A stretch of 12,888 nt of DNA from Candidatus Gastranaerophilales bacterium. Lineage in GTDB: Bacteria; Cyanobacteriota; Vampirovibrionia; Gastranaerophilales; JAQUYY01. Positions 1 to 6,457 of the stretch are shown here, piece by piece. The stretch spans positions 1 to 12,888 of the forward strand of contig JAQUYY010000031.1 in assembly GCA_028691575.1 (NCBI GenBank). Reading direction: 5' to 3'. The number at the start of each line of letters is the position of its first letter. Positions within the stretch are counted from its first letter, which is position 1. The notes under the pieces are model-generated. The model searched no databases. It had not been told where the DNA came from and saw only the letters and a list, made by a program, of their open reading frames with translations. A program made the position numbers and the translations under genes.

Positions 1-7
1 AATACAA

Positions 8-568
8 ATGGAGGAAAAACTTATTAGTAACGGTAAATTTACGGGCGAAAACAAAAATAATCAGCCCATAATGAATGAAAGAATAAGATCAAAGGACGTT
101 CGTTTAATTGATCATGAAGGTGTAAACCATGGCGTTGTAAGTACGGTTAAAGCTTTGGATATGGCTTATAATAACGGTTTAGATTTGGTTCTTATCAGTC
201 CTAATCAAGATCCTCCTGTTGCAAAAATTCTTGACTACGGTAAATATAAATTTGATACAGAAAAAAAAGCAAAAGAAGCCAAGAAAAAACAGCATACCGT
301 TGATGTAAAAGAAATTAAAATGCGTTATAAAATTGATGTTCATGACTATAACGTAAGAATTAAAAATATCAAAAAATTCATTATTGCAGGAAATAAAGTA
401 AAAATCCTGGTAACCCTAAGAGGTCGTGAAATGCAGCATACCGAGCTGGCGTTCGATTTAGCAAAAAGAATTCTTGCCGATATGCAAGAAGAAAAATTTA
501 TTATCGAAAAACCGGCAGGCATGGAAGGCAGAAATTTGGTGCTGATTCTAGCACCTTCAAACAATTAA
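8..568 (+). CDS. infC: Translation initiation factor IF-3
   Basis: IF-3 binds the 30S subunit, prevents premature 50S joining and checks the start codon/initiator tRNA. The 186-aa protein has the family's full architecture: an N-domain from about residue 22 (NERIRSKDVRLID, then the LDLVLISP strand and DYGKYKF), a Lys-rich linker helix (about 84-97), and a C-domain from about 98 (VKEIKMRYKIDVHDY to LVLILAPS). Residues 1-21 precede the usual family start. The ATG at 8 has only 7 bases upstream in the window, so its ribosome site cannot be judged; IF-3 genes often use rare start codons, so the true start could lie further upstream or at the internal ATG at 71. It is first in the classic infC-rpmI-rplT order, with rpmI 36 nt downstream. 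Any L20-type autoregulatory leader would be outside the window. Confidence 0.96.
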   Translation: MEEKLISNGKFTGENKNNQPIMNERIRSKDVRLIDHEGVNHGVVSTVKALDMAYNNGLDLVLISPNQDPPVAKILDYGKYKFDTEKKAKEAKKKQHTVDVKEIKMRYKIDVHDYNVRIKNIKKFIIAGNKVKILVTLRGREMQHTELAFDLAKRILADMQEEKFIIEKPAGMEGRNLVLILAPSNN

Positions 569-604
569 GTTAAGCAGAAAATAAGCATAAAAGGAGAAAA
601 AACA

Positions 605-814
605 ATGCCTAAGATGAAAACTCATCGAGCAGGAGCAAAAAGATATAAAGTAACTGCAAACGGTAAAATTTTAAGAAGAAAAGCAGGTAAAAGTCATCTT
701 CTTGAGCACAAAACAACAAAACAAAAAAGAAGTCTTTCCGGCATGACAGAAGTAGCCGAAGGAAATATCAAAAAAATCAAGCTAGAATTACCTTATATCA
801 AGTATTCCAGATAA
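605..814 (+). CDS. rpmI: 50S ribosomal protein L35
   Basis: A small basic 50S subunit protein. The 69-aa product starts MPKMKTHRAGAKRYK and contains the conserved basic run with SHLLEHKT-KQKRSL, which is diagnostic of bL35. It is slightly longer than the usual 64-66 aa because of a short C-terminal tail ending YIKYSR. The start is fixed by AAGGAG at 591-596, about 8 nt before the ATG. It lies between infC and rplT, the standard bacterial order, and is presumably on the same mRNA as both. Confidence 0.96.
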   Translation: MPKMKTHRAGAKRYKVTANGKILRRKAGKSHLLEHKTTKQKRSLSGMTEVAEGNIKKIKLELPYIKYSR

Positions 815-888
815 CACTTTATTATAAACTTTGTTTGTTGTATAAAATAAACAATAAAAATAATTTTTCATAAAAGGAGAAAAGCAAA

Positions 889-1242
889 ATGGCAAGAGTT
901 AAGCGTGGAAGTGTTCTTCGCAAAAGACATAAAAAGATTTTAAAATTAGCAAAAGGCTTCAAAGGTGCAAGAAGCAGACTATTTAAAGTTGCTAATCAAG
1001 CAGTAATGAAAGCATTAAAATATCAATATAGAGACAGACGTAACCTTAAAAGAAATATGCGTCGCCTATGGATTACAAGAATTAGTGCTGCCGTAAGAAT
1101 GAATGGTTTAACATACAGCAAGTTTACGAATGCTCTAAAAGTTGCAAATATCGGATTAAACAGAAAAATGTTATCTGATATCGCAATTAAAGATCCGGAA
1201 GCATTTAAAGCTGTTATTAAAGTATCTCAAAAATCTGCTTAA
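889..1242 (+). CDS. rplT: 50S ribosomal protein L20
   Basis: A 23S rRNA-binding protein needed early in 50S assembly; in several bacteria it also represses its own operon. The 117-aa length is standard. Family landmarks are MARVKRG at the start, a long basic N-terminal helix (RKRHKKILKLAKGFKGARSR), the YQYRDRRNLKR segment, and LWITRISAAVRMNGLTYS leading into a globular C-domain ending in AFKAVI. The ATG follows AAAGGAGA (873-880) by about 8 nt. A 74-nt AT-rich spacer separates it from rpmI; no strong promoter or hairpin is visible there. It is the last gene of the operon, followed by an intrinsic terminator about 90 nt downstream. Confidence 0.97.
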   Translation: MARVKRGSVLRKRHKKILKLAKGFKGARSRLFKVANQAVMKALKYQYRDRRNLKRNMRRLWITRISAAVRMNGLTYSKFTNALKVANIGLNRKMLSDIAIKDPEAFKAVIKVSQKSA

Positions 1243-1334
1243 GTGGTTAAGCCACATTAATAGAGAACTAATCATTCCAATTAATGTTTGATTGAAGCCT
1301 ATTCGGGTATTTAGCAAGATTATACCAATATATT

Positions 1335-1369
1335 AAAGAGACTTTGATTTTTTCCAAAGTCTCTTTTTT
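1335..1369 (+). terminator. Rho-independent terminator of infC-rpmI-rplT
   Basis: A perfect 12-bp stem (AAAGAGACTTTG at 1335-1346 pairing with CAAAGTCTCTTT at 1355-1366) with an 8-nt loop is followed by a run of T ending at 1369. It sits about 90 nt after the rplT stop. The same hairpin lies 5 nt beyond the stop of the convergent 83-aa gene, so it could also end that transcript, although the minus-strand tail (AATATATTGG) is less T-rich. Confidence 0.9.
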
Positions 1370-1371
1370 GT

Positions 1372-1623
1372 TTATTCTTCAATAATTCTTTCTAATGCTT
1401 CTTTTCTATTACAGTTATACTCACTACAATAAACTTCAAGCCATTCATTTAATAATTCAAGTTCTTTAGCATAAATTGTTTCAAAATTTTTCTTTGGATT
1501 ACCGTTTTCCCAAGACAAATATTCTAAAAATGCTTGAGCATAACCTTTATTAGGTTGAAAAGCTTTTAATTTTAAGTTTTTGACATCTTTTTGAATTTCT
1601 TTGATAGTTTCTTTCGTATTCAT
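1372..1623 (-). CDS. Small acidic protein of unknown function, divergent from XRE regulator
   Basis: I do not recognise a family. The 83-aa product is predicted largely helical and charged: a Lys-rich N-terminal third, a central YAQAFLEYLSWENGNPKKNF segment, and an acidic, aromatic C-terminal half (ELELLNEWLEVYC, ending ALERIIEE). Cys66 and Cys71 are the only cysteines. There is no signal peptide or membrane segment, so it is probably cytoplasmic. It is a credible gene: the ATG at 1623 is preceded by GGGAG (1630-1634, 6-nt spacing), and a consensus sigma-70 promoter lies just upstream (1679-1707). It is divergent from the XRE regulator at 1728 and ends 5 nt from the rplT terminator. Control by that regulator is inferred from the layout. 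An accessory pair such as toxin-antitoxin is possible but unsupported by any motif. Confidence 0.7.
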   Translation of the reverse strand: MNTKETIKEIQKDVKNLKLKAFQPNKGYAQAFLEYLSWENGNPKKNFETIYAKELELLNEWLEVYCSEYNCNRKEALERIIEE

Positions 1624-1647
1624 TTTAAACTCCCGTTTTTTGATTTA

Positions 1648-1657
1648 TACATATGTA
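1648..1657. promoter_or_regulatory. 10-bp palindrome in the 83-aa gene's leader
   Basis: TACATATGTA is a perfect palindrome lying between the predicted transcription start (about 1672) and the GGGAG ribosome site of the minus-strand gene. It could be a half of a regulator site, but in such AT-rich DNA chance is a fair alternative. Confidence 0.25.
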
Positions 1658-1673
1658 GAAAAAATTAAACATA

Positions 1674-1702
1674 ATAATATTTTATACTGTTGGAAATATT
1701 AT
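1674..1702. promoter_or_regulatory. Candidate operator: 9-bp inverted repeat over divergent promoters
   Basis: ATAATATTT (1674-1682) is repeated inverted as AAATATTAT (1694-1702), with centres about 20 bp apart, roughly two helical turns. The left arm covers the -10 box of the minus-strand promoter and the right arm touches its -35. A related AATAATATTATT stretch sits just before the XRE start (about 1716-1727). The position suits binding by the adjacent XRE protein; the low sequence complexity limits confidence. Confidence 0.4.
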
Positions 1703-1707
1703 GTCAA
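1679..1707 (-). promoter_or_regulatory. Sigma-70 promoter for the 83-aa gene
   Basis: On the minus strand TTGACA (1702-1707, perfect -35) is separated by exactly 17 bp from TAAAAT (1679-1684, 5 of 6 to TATAAT). The predicted start near 1672 gives a leader of roughly 50 nt before the ATG at 1623. Confidence 0.7.
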
Positions 1708-1718
1708 GAGAATAAAAT
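1690..1718 (+). promoter_or_regulatory. Candidate promoter for the XRE gene (near-leaderless)
   Basis: TTGGAA (1690-1695) and TAAAAT (1713-1718) are spaced 17 bp. Transcription would start at about 1725, only some 3 nt before the ATG at 1728, which agrees with the absence of a Shine-Dalgarno sequence there. It overlaps the divergent promoter, so the two polymerases would compete. An alternative -10, TATACT at 1683-1688, lacks a good -35. Confidence 0.4.
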
Positions 1719-1727
1719 AATATTATT

Positions 1728-1955
1728 ATGAAGATTGATTTAGAAACTTTGCCTAAAAAATTCGGCAAAAAAATAAAAATAGAAAGAATCAAAAGAGATA
1801 TTTCTCAAGAAGATCTCGCAGAGTTGGCAGATCTACATCGAACAACTATGTGGGGAGTAGAAAGTGGCAAAAATATGCCAAATCTTGAAACTATTGCAAG
1901 ACTCGCAAATGCTTTGAATATGACACTATCTGAAATAGTTGATTTAGATTTTTAA
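1728..1955 (+). CDS. XRE-family helix-turn-helix transcriptional regulator
   Basis: This 75-aa protein is essentially one Cro/C1-type HTH domain. Helix 1 is about 9-22; the SQEDLAELADLHRTTMWGVE stretch (about 26-45) is the helix-turn-helix with its typical SQE-LA start; ESGKNMPNLETIARLANALN is the conserved wing and helix 4; LSEIVDLDF closes the domain. There is no effector domain, as in small DNA-binding antitoxins or phage-type repressors. An upstream in-frame ATG (1701) is cut off by a TAA after four codons, so 1728 is the first usable ATG. No ribosome site precedes it, so translation is probably leaderless or nearly so. Its likely target is the shared intergenic region with the divergent 83-aa gene. 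Confidence 0.88.
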   Translation: MKIDLETLPKKFGKKIKIERIKRDISQEDLAELADLHRTTMWGVESGKNMPNLETIARLANALNMTLSEIVDLDF

Positions 1956-2330
1956 TTTTTTCCGATTTTATCTGAAGTTCGTTATTAGAGTTAACGAATG
2001 GAATGTCCAAAATTTTCATGTTTGAGGCTGTAAAGCAGCCGAGTTTGAAAATTTTAATGGAATGAGTTTTACTCTAATAGAACGGAAGATACTATCGGAG
2101 AGTTTCTTTTGTTTCGTTTTCTTGTCGGCACAAGAAAATGAAAAACAGTTAATAGACGAAATTATCCATTATTGTTTATTTTTTCCATTTTTTCTTTTTA
2201 CTTGCGAGCCAAAAAGAAAAAACGGAAACCAAAAAAGAAAAAAGCCGCAACTCTCTATCGTAGTTCAGTTATTGTTTTAGAGCGATGCTGGCTCTACTAT
2301 TGCCAAAGGCTTTGACTAAGTTATATTCAA
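1956..2330. repeat. Cluster of nested inverted repeats, possible dispersed non-coding element
   Basis: This gene-free stretch is built from hairpins. (A) A long imperfect stem from CCGAT (1962-1966) to ATCGG (2094-2098) includes TATCT/AGATA (1969-1973 with 2087-2091), TATTAGAGT/ACTCTAATA (1983-1991 with 2071-2079), AAAATTTTCA/TGAAAATTTT (2009-2018 with 2046-2055) and a tip GGCTG/CAGCC (2026-2030 with 2036-2040). (B) A 14-bp stem 2112-2125/2130-2143 has a CGGC loop and one G-U pair. (C) A 12-bp perfect stem 2188-2199/2211-2222 is extended by TTTCC/GGAAA (2182-2186/2224-2228). GAGAGTT (2098-2104) and AACTCTC (2249-2255) enclose B and C. A 6-bp stem TAGAGC/GCTCTA (2278-2283/2291-2296) follows. 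This is repeat architecture (REP/MITE-like), not coding; copy number elsewhere is unknown. Confidence 0.7.
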
Positions 2331-2382
2331 GAAATTATATAGTCCTTTAAAATACAACATAGCCAAATTTTTCAATAAGCAA

Positions 2383-2402
2383 GGTGGATTCCTTAACCCA
2401 CC
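2383..2402 (-). terminator. Hairpin over the stop codon of the PLP gene, possible terminator
   Basis: On the minus strand GGTGGGTT pairs with AATCCACC (8 bp, one G-U) around an AAGG loop. The stop codon lies inside it and TTGCTTATT follows. The tail is only moderately T-rich, so termination may be weak. The larger hairpins at 1962-2228 lie further downstream on this strand. Confidence 0.4.
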
Positions 2403-3646
2403 AAAGATTTATTACAGTTGATTGTTGCTAATTCTTCTACAATAGCCTTAATTACAAGTTTTACATGAGCATAATTCAATCCGCCTTGCATATAAGCAAC
2501 ATAAGGTGGTCTGATAGGTCCGTCAGCAGATAATTCTATTGTCGCTCCTTCAATAAAACTACCGCCTGCCATAATTAATTTGTCGTCATAACCCGGGACA
2601 TTATCAGGAATAGGTGTTAAATGAGAATTTACGGGACTATTATACTGCAAAACCTTGCAAAAACGAATTAAAGGCTCCGGTGCTCCAAATTCGATAGCCT
2701 GAATAATATCACTTCTTAACTCATCCGAAGCCGGAGCTGTTTTAAAACCTATTTGTGTAAATACTTCAGCTGCTAAAATTGCGCCTTTTAAAGCATCATG
2801 AACAATAGATGGTGCCATAAATAAACCCTGTAAAATCAATCTTGACTGATTGAGCATAGCTCCGCCTTCTGAGCCGATACCGGGAGCTGTTAGTCTCATT
2901 GCGGCTTGTTCTACATATTCTTTTTTCCCTGCAACATAGCCTCCTGTTTCTACTAATCCGCCTCCGGGATTTTTAATTAGAGAACCGCCGATAATATCCG
3001 CTCCAATATCAATTGGCTCAAGTTTTTCAACAAATTCACCATAACAATTGTCAACAAAGCAAATACAATCGGGGTTTTTGTTTTTTGCAATACTTATGAT
3101 TTCTTTCATTAAGCCGATATTAATAACTTTCCTCACATCATAACCGCAAGAGCGTTGAATTAAAATCATAGAAGTATTTCTATCAATAGTTTTTGCAACC
3201 CCATCAAGATCAATATCCAGACCGTTATTGATTAACGGTACTTCATCATATCTAATGCCATGCCCCATTAAAGAAGCTCTTTTGTTGCCCCTGATCCCGA
3301 TAACTTCTTCCATTGTATCGTACGGACGGCCTGCAATTGAGACCAATTTGTCCCCGCTTCTTAAATTTCCAAACAATACACAGGAAAGAGCATGAGTCCC
3401 TGATACAAACTGGTTTCGAACAACAGCTTTTTCTGCGTTAAATATTTGAGCAAAAACTCTGTCAATTGCATCTCTTCCAAGATCATCATGCCCGTAACCG
3501 CTTACAGACGCAAAATGTTCTTCACCTATTCGTATATCCTGAAACGCTTTTAAGACTTTTTGCTGATTAAAATCTCTTGTTTCTTCAAGCTTTTTAAATA
3601 TAAGAATAAGTTTTTCTTCAGCCTGTTTAATTATATTTGTTGTCAT
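2393..3646 (-). CDS. PLP-dependent methionine gamma-lyase / aluminium-resistance family protein
   Basis: A fold-type I pyridoxal-phosphate enzyme of the family annotated 'methionine gamma-lyase family' or 'aluminium resistance protein' (YnbB-like, Met_gamma_lyase). Its true reaction is not firmly known; sulfur amino-acid cleavage is the usual inference. Visible landmarks in 417 aa are an SGYGHDD N-terminal motif (48-55), NQFVSGTHAL (78-87) at the cofactor phosphate site, QRSCGYD (164-170), FVDNCYGEF (197-205) with the PLP-ring aspartate Asp199, and the Schiff-base lysine in GSLIKNPGGG (Lys225). The C-domain has APEPLIRFC, then GGSFIEGATIEL and IRPPYVAYMQGGLNY. Length is normal and there is no signal peptide. 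The ATG lies 1 nt after the stop of the Clp-repeat gene (TAA-A-ATG), with an AAAGAG ribosome site inside that gene, so the two are translationally coupled. Confidence 0.9.
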   Translation of the reverse strand: MTTNIIKQAEEKLILIFKKLEETRDFNQQKVLKAFQDIRIGEEHFASVSGYGHDDLGRDAIDRVFAQIFNAEKAVVRNQFVSGTHALSCVLFGNLRSGDKLVSIAGRPYDTMEEVIGIRGNKRASLMGHGIRYDEVPLINNGLDIDLDGVAKTIDRNTSMILIQRSCGYDVRKVINIGLMKEIISIAKNKNPDCICFVDNCYGEFVEKLEPIDIGADIIGGSLIKNPGGGLVETGGYVAGKKEYVEQAAMRLTAPGIGSEGGAMLNQSRLILQGLFMAPSIVHDALKGAILAAEVFTQIGFKTAPASDELRSDIIQAIEFGAPEPLIRFCKVLQYNSPVNSHLTPIPDNVPGYDDKLIMAGGSFIEGATIELSADGPIRPPYVAYMQGGLNYAHVKLVIKAIVEELATINCNKSLVG

Positions 3647-3647
3647 T

Positions 3648-4997
3648 TTATATATTTAACTCTTTTAATATGCCCTGTCTAATTTCCAACACATCAACAC
3701 CTAAATTTTCAAGCACCTTCATTGCAACACAATCATTTTGTTTTGTTATGCCCAATAATAAATGAATAGCTTCAATTCTTGGGCGATTATACTTTTGAGC
3801 CTTTTCCCAGGCTATTTCAAGAAGTTTTTTAGCTCTTGGGGTTAAAGAAATTTCTGCTTCCTGATAATTATCGCCATAGCCTAAAATCTTTTCCACCTGC
3901 ACTCGTGCATCTTTAACCGTAACACCAAGAGATTTTAGCACGTTATGTCCCATGCTAGAGCCTTCTACAAGGATTCCTAGCAGAATTAATTCTGTTCCGA
4001 CTGTATTATGACCTAATCTTCTGGATTCTTCTTTCGCCAATCTTATTATAGTAAGTGTTTCAGGCTTTTGTTTTTCAATAGGACGAAGAAGTTTTTCATA
4101 AAGATCTTCTGTATTAATTCGAAAATCCTTTAAAAGCCGATAAGCCAAACCGCTTTCTTCTTTTAAAATACCAAGTAGTATGTGTTCAGGTAAAATTGTA
4201 GCCGAACCAAGCTCTTTTGCTATATCATAAGCTGCATTTACAGCTTTTGAAGCTTCCGGAGTAAAACTGCATTTGACTTTTTGGTATTCATCTTTTCTGG
4301 AATTTATTTCATTAATTTTATTGCTGACAGATTCTTTTGAAATACCTTCTGCTTTTAATGTTTTAAAAATATCCTGTTCTTGATTTTCCAGCATAGCCAG
4401 TAATAATTGTTCTGTGCCAAGGTTTTCAAAGTTAGTTTCTTTTAATTTATTTTGAGCATTTTTTATTAAATCATAGACAAATTTTTCTTTTAAAATAGAT
4501 TCCTCTGCTGAAAAATTACTTCTTAAATTTTTATTCAAGCTTTCCGGATGTTCCTGATTTTTAGCTCTTTTTTCGACAACCCTTTTAACACTGTCTATGA
4601 TTCTTTCCAAATTAATATCAAATTCTTTTAAAAGATGAGGAATATTTTCATCATTTTCAACAAGAGCCAAAAACAGATGCGCAGGATTTATATAATATAC
4701 ATCCATTGCTAAAGCCTTGTCCCAGGCTTTAGTTAAGATTTTTTTAACAGAGTTGCTAAAAGGAAGTATTTGTTGATTTGAATTTTCTCCTTTTTCAAGA
4801 GTTACATTTAATTTTTCTTGCAAAATCTCCTGCGTTAAACCTGCTACTCGCAAAAATCTTGATGCGATTCCCGAAGGTTGTTCAATAATTCCCAAAAGTA
4901 AATGTTCGGGTAAAATTTCAGTATTATTAAGTGCTTTAGCATTTTCTTGCGCTAAAGTAATTACATTAATTGATCTTTCGGTAAATCGTTCAAACAA
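3648..4997 (-). CDS. Stand-alone ClpC-type N-domain protein with six Clp repeats
   Basis: The Clp N-domain (Clp repeat pairs) is the substrate/adaptor-binding part of ClpA/ClpC unfoldases. Here six repeats, i.e. three N-domains, fill 449 aa: about 1-65, 76-143, 164-232, 241-305, 311-373 and 382-447. Most show the RFTE..NVI.LAQENA...PEHLLLGI pattern. The last pair (SRRLGHNTVGTE-ILLGIL, SLGVTVKDARVQVEKILG, SLTPRAKKLLEIAWEKA) is nearest to bacterial and cyanobacterial ClpC. There are no Walker A/B motifs or AAA+ module, so it cannot be an unfoldase by itself; a role as ClpC adaptor, competitor or substrate receptor is inferred. The start is TTG at 4997 with AAAGGGA upstream. It shares an operon with the PLP enzyme, whose start is 1 nt past this stop. 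Confidence 0.88.
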   Translation of the reverse strand: MFERFTERSINVITLAQENAKALNNTEILPEHLLLGIIEQPSGIASRFLRVAGLTQEILQEKLNVTLEKGENSNQQILPFSNSVKKILTKAWDKALAMDVYYINPAHLFLALVENDENIPHLLKEFDINLERIIDSVKRVVEKRAKNQEHPESLNKNLRSNFSAEESILKEKFVYDLIKNAQNKLKETNFENLGTEQLLLAMLENQEQDIFKTLKAEGISKESVSNKINEINSRKDEYQKVKCSFTPEASKAVNAAYDIAKELGSATILPEHILLGILKEESGLAYRLLKDFRINTEDLYEKLLRPIEKQKPETLTIIRLAKEESRRLGHNTVGTELILLGILVEGSSMGHNVLKSLGVTVKDARVQVEKILGYGDNYQEAEISLTPRAKKLLEIAWEKAQKYNRPRIEAIHLLLGITKQNDCVAMKVLENLGVDVLEIRQGILKELNI

Positions 4998-5029
4998 TTT
5001 TCAGTCCCTTTATTACGCTACTAAAATTT

Positions 5030-5038
5030 ATTATAGCA
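5030..5038 (-). promoter_or_regulatory. Extended -10 promoter of the Clp-repeat/PLP operon
   Basis: On the minus strand TGCTATAAT is a perfect extended -10 (TG at 5037-5038, TATAAT at 5030-5035). No good -35 lies 16-18 bp upstream, which is tolerated with an extended -10. Transcription would start near 5023, about 25 nt before the TTG start. Confidence 0.55.
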
Positions 5039-5172
5039 TCTAATAAATTCTAAAACATTTGTTGTTAATATATCTTAAATTGAACTAGCCCGATTGATTA
5101 ATTTTGAACTTAACATAATGAATTCTTTTTAAAATTGAGGTATGATTTTAGAAAGAAAAGTTGAGGTTAATT

Positions 5173-6384
5173 TTGAATAGCATAAAAAAAATTACAGCCA
5201 ATCTGATTCTTATTTGTTTTTTGTTTCTTCAAAGCGGAGTTCTTGTTTTAGCACAGGATACAAAACAAGAAACACCGCCGATTCCTATTATCGGACAAGA
5301 AAGAAAACAGGAGAGTCCTGAAAAAAAATTAATTAATTCCAATCAAAAATTTATTTTTCATGGACATGCCGAAATAAATGAAGGGAATACTCCTGAAGAA
5401 AATATTTTCACAGGAGAAGTCAGTAAAGTTACTGAGGGGACAACTTTAAAAATGACGGTATCTTCTGTATTAAGCACAGGATTTAACATTGAAGGCGATG
5501 AATTTTTTGCGGAAATAACCGACGATTTGTATGTAGAAGGCGGAGTTGCAATTCCTGCCGGGACAATTGCACATGGTACGGTTTCCGGAATGGAATCTTC
5601 TAAACGTCTTGGCCGTGATGCTTATGTAAACCTAAAATTTGATTATCTTATAACTCCTGACGGAAGAGAAATTCCAATAGAAGCCTCGATGACAACCCAA
5701 GTAGGCAAAGCGGCTTCTGTCGCCAAAGTAGTCGCTCAAGATGCAGGAATAACTTTGGCCGGAGGTGTTTTGGGCGGACTTCTCGCCTTAAAATGGTTAG
5801 GTATAGGAACAGCGATTACAAGTAACGGATATACTGTTGCAGGAGGAGCCGGCGTAGGAGCTTTACTTGGTGCAGGATATGCTTTGGGAAGAAAAGGAGA
5901 ACAGGTTTTCATTGCACCCGGTGATGAAATTAAAGTGGAAATCGATAGTTCCATTGAGCTTCCTGTTATTTCAGAAGAAGCACTAAAAGAAGAAGAAAAA
6001 CATCTGGATGGTTTAAATATAAAAATAGCTAATTATAAATTGGAAAAAGATCCTTTTGGTGAATTAAATACAATTACATTGAGTTTGCTTATAAAAAATC
6101 AGACAGAAAAAACCTTTTCAAGTTTTGATATGGCTCTGATAAACGATTATAAGGCTGTTTACTATGCTTCCCCGTTTGGAAGTACGGATTTATGGTTTCA
6201 AAAAATCATGCCAAACAGCTATATTTCAGGGAATTTGTCTTTTGCCGTTGATAATCCAAAACGTAAACACTGGTTAGTTTTTTATGATAACAGAACAAGA
6301 AAACCTTTAGCCAGAATTTCTGTTAATAATGCCATCAGAAGAATTGATAAAGAAAAAAAAGAAAATAAAAAGAAGAAAAAATAG
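5173..6384 (+). CDS. Exported VirB10/TrbI-like beta-barrel protein
   Basis: A secreted or outer-envelope protein of 403 aa. The start is TTG at 5173, with GAGG (5163-5166) spaced 6 nt; an in-frame TTG at 5161 would add 4 residues. An N-terminal signal peptide (NSIKKITANLILICFLFLQSGVLVLAQ) is clear. The middle half resembles the VirB10/TrbI C-terminal domain in order of elements: a strand ending VAIPAGTIAHGTVSG (about 125-139), FDYLITPDGREIPI (156-169), a Gly-rich hydrophobic hairpin (about 193-240) where VirB10 has its outer-membrane antenna, and FIAPGDEIKVEIDSSIEL (246-263). A C-terminal domain (about 280-387) looks like an Ig-type beta-sandwich, then a Lys-rich tail. No other conjugation gene is nearby, so it is a lone homologue; its role is unknown. 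The assignment rests on motif order only. Confidence 0.65.
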   Translation: MNSIKKITANLILICFLFLQSGVLVLAQDTKQETPPIPIIGQERKQESPEKKLINSNQKFIFHGHAEINEGNTPEENIFTGEVSKVTEGTTLKMTVSSVLSTGFNIEGDEFFAEITDDLYVEGGVAIPAGTIAHGTVSGMESSKRLGRDAYVNLKFDYLITPDGREIPIEASMTTQVGKAASVAKVVAQDAGITLAGGVLGGLLALKWLGIGTAITSNGYTVAGGAGVGALLGAGYALGRKGEQVFIAPGDEIKVEIDSSIELPVISEEALKEEEKHLDGLNIKIANYKLEKDPFGELNTITLSLLIKNQTEKTFSSFDMALINDYKAVYYASPFGSTDLWFQKIMPNSYISGNLSFAVDNPKRKHWLVFYDNRTRKPLARISVNNAIRRIDKEKKENKKKKK

Positions 6385-6457
6385 ACCGTTTAATTGTGTT
6401 TTTTTAAATAATTTTCTGTTATTTTAAAAGAATATTCAATTTTAAGGCTATAATTTT

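Noticed and set aside
831..854. TTGTTT/AAACAA stem between rpmI and rplT
   Set aside because: Only 6 A-T-rich pairs around a 12-nt loop, with no T-run; too weak to call a terminator or regulator.
1243..1334. Extra hairpins between rplT and its terminator
   Set aside because: GTGG/CCAC and GGTAT/ATACC stems are 4-5 bp only and not convincing beside the 12-bp terminator stem.
2062..2280. 72-aa plus-strand ORF within the repeat cluster
   Set aside because: Its codons run through hairpins A, B and C and both of their arms; composition is dictated by the T-rich and A-rich stem halves, and there is no ribosome site. It is a by-product of the repeat.
5736..5954. 72-aa minus-strand ORF rich in Pro/Ala
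   Set aside because: It is the complement of the Gly-rich hydrophobic hairpin of the VirB10-like gene; Pro/Ala codons mirror Gly codons.
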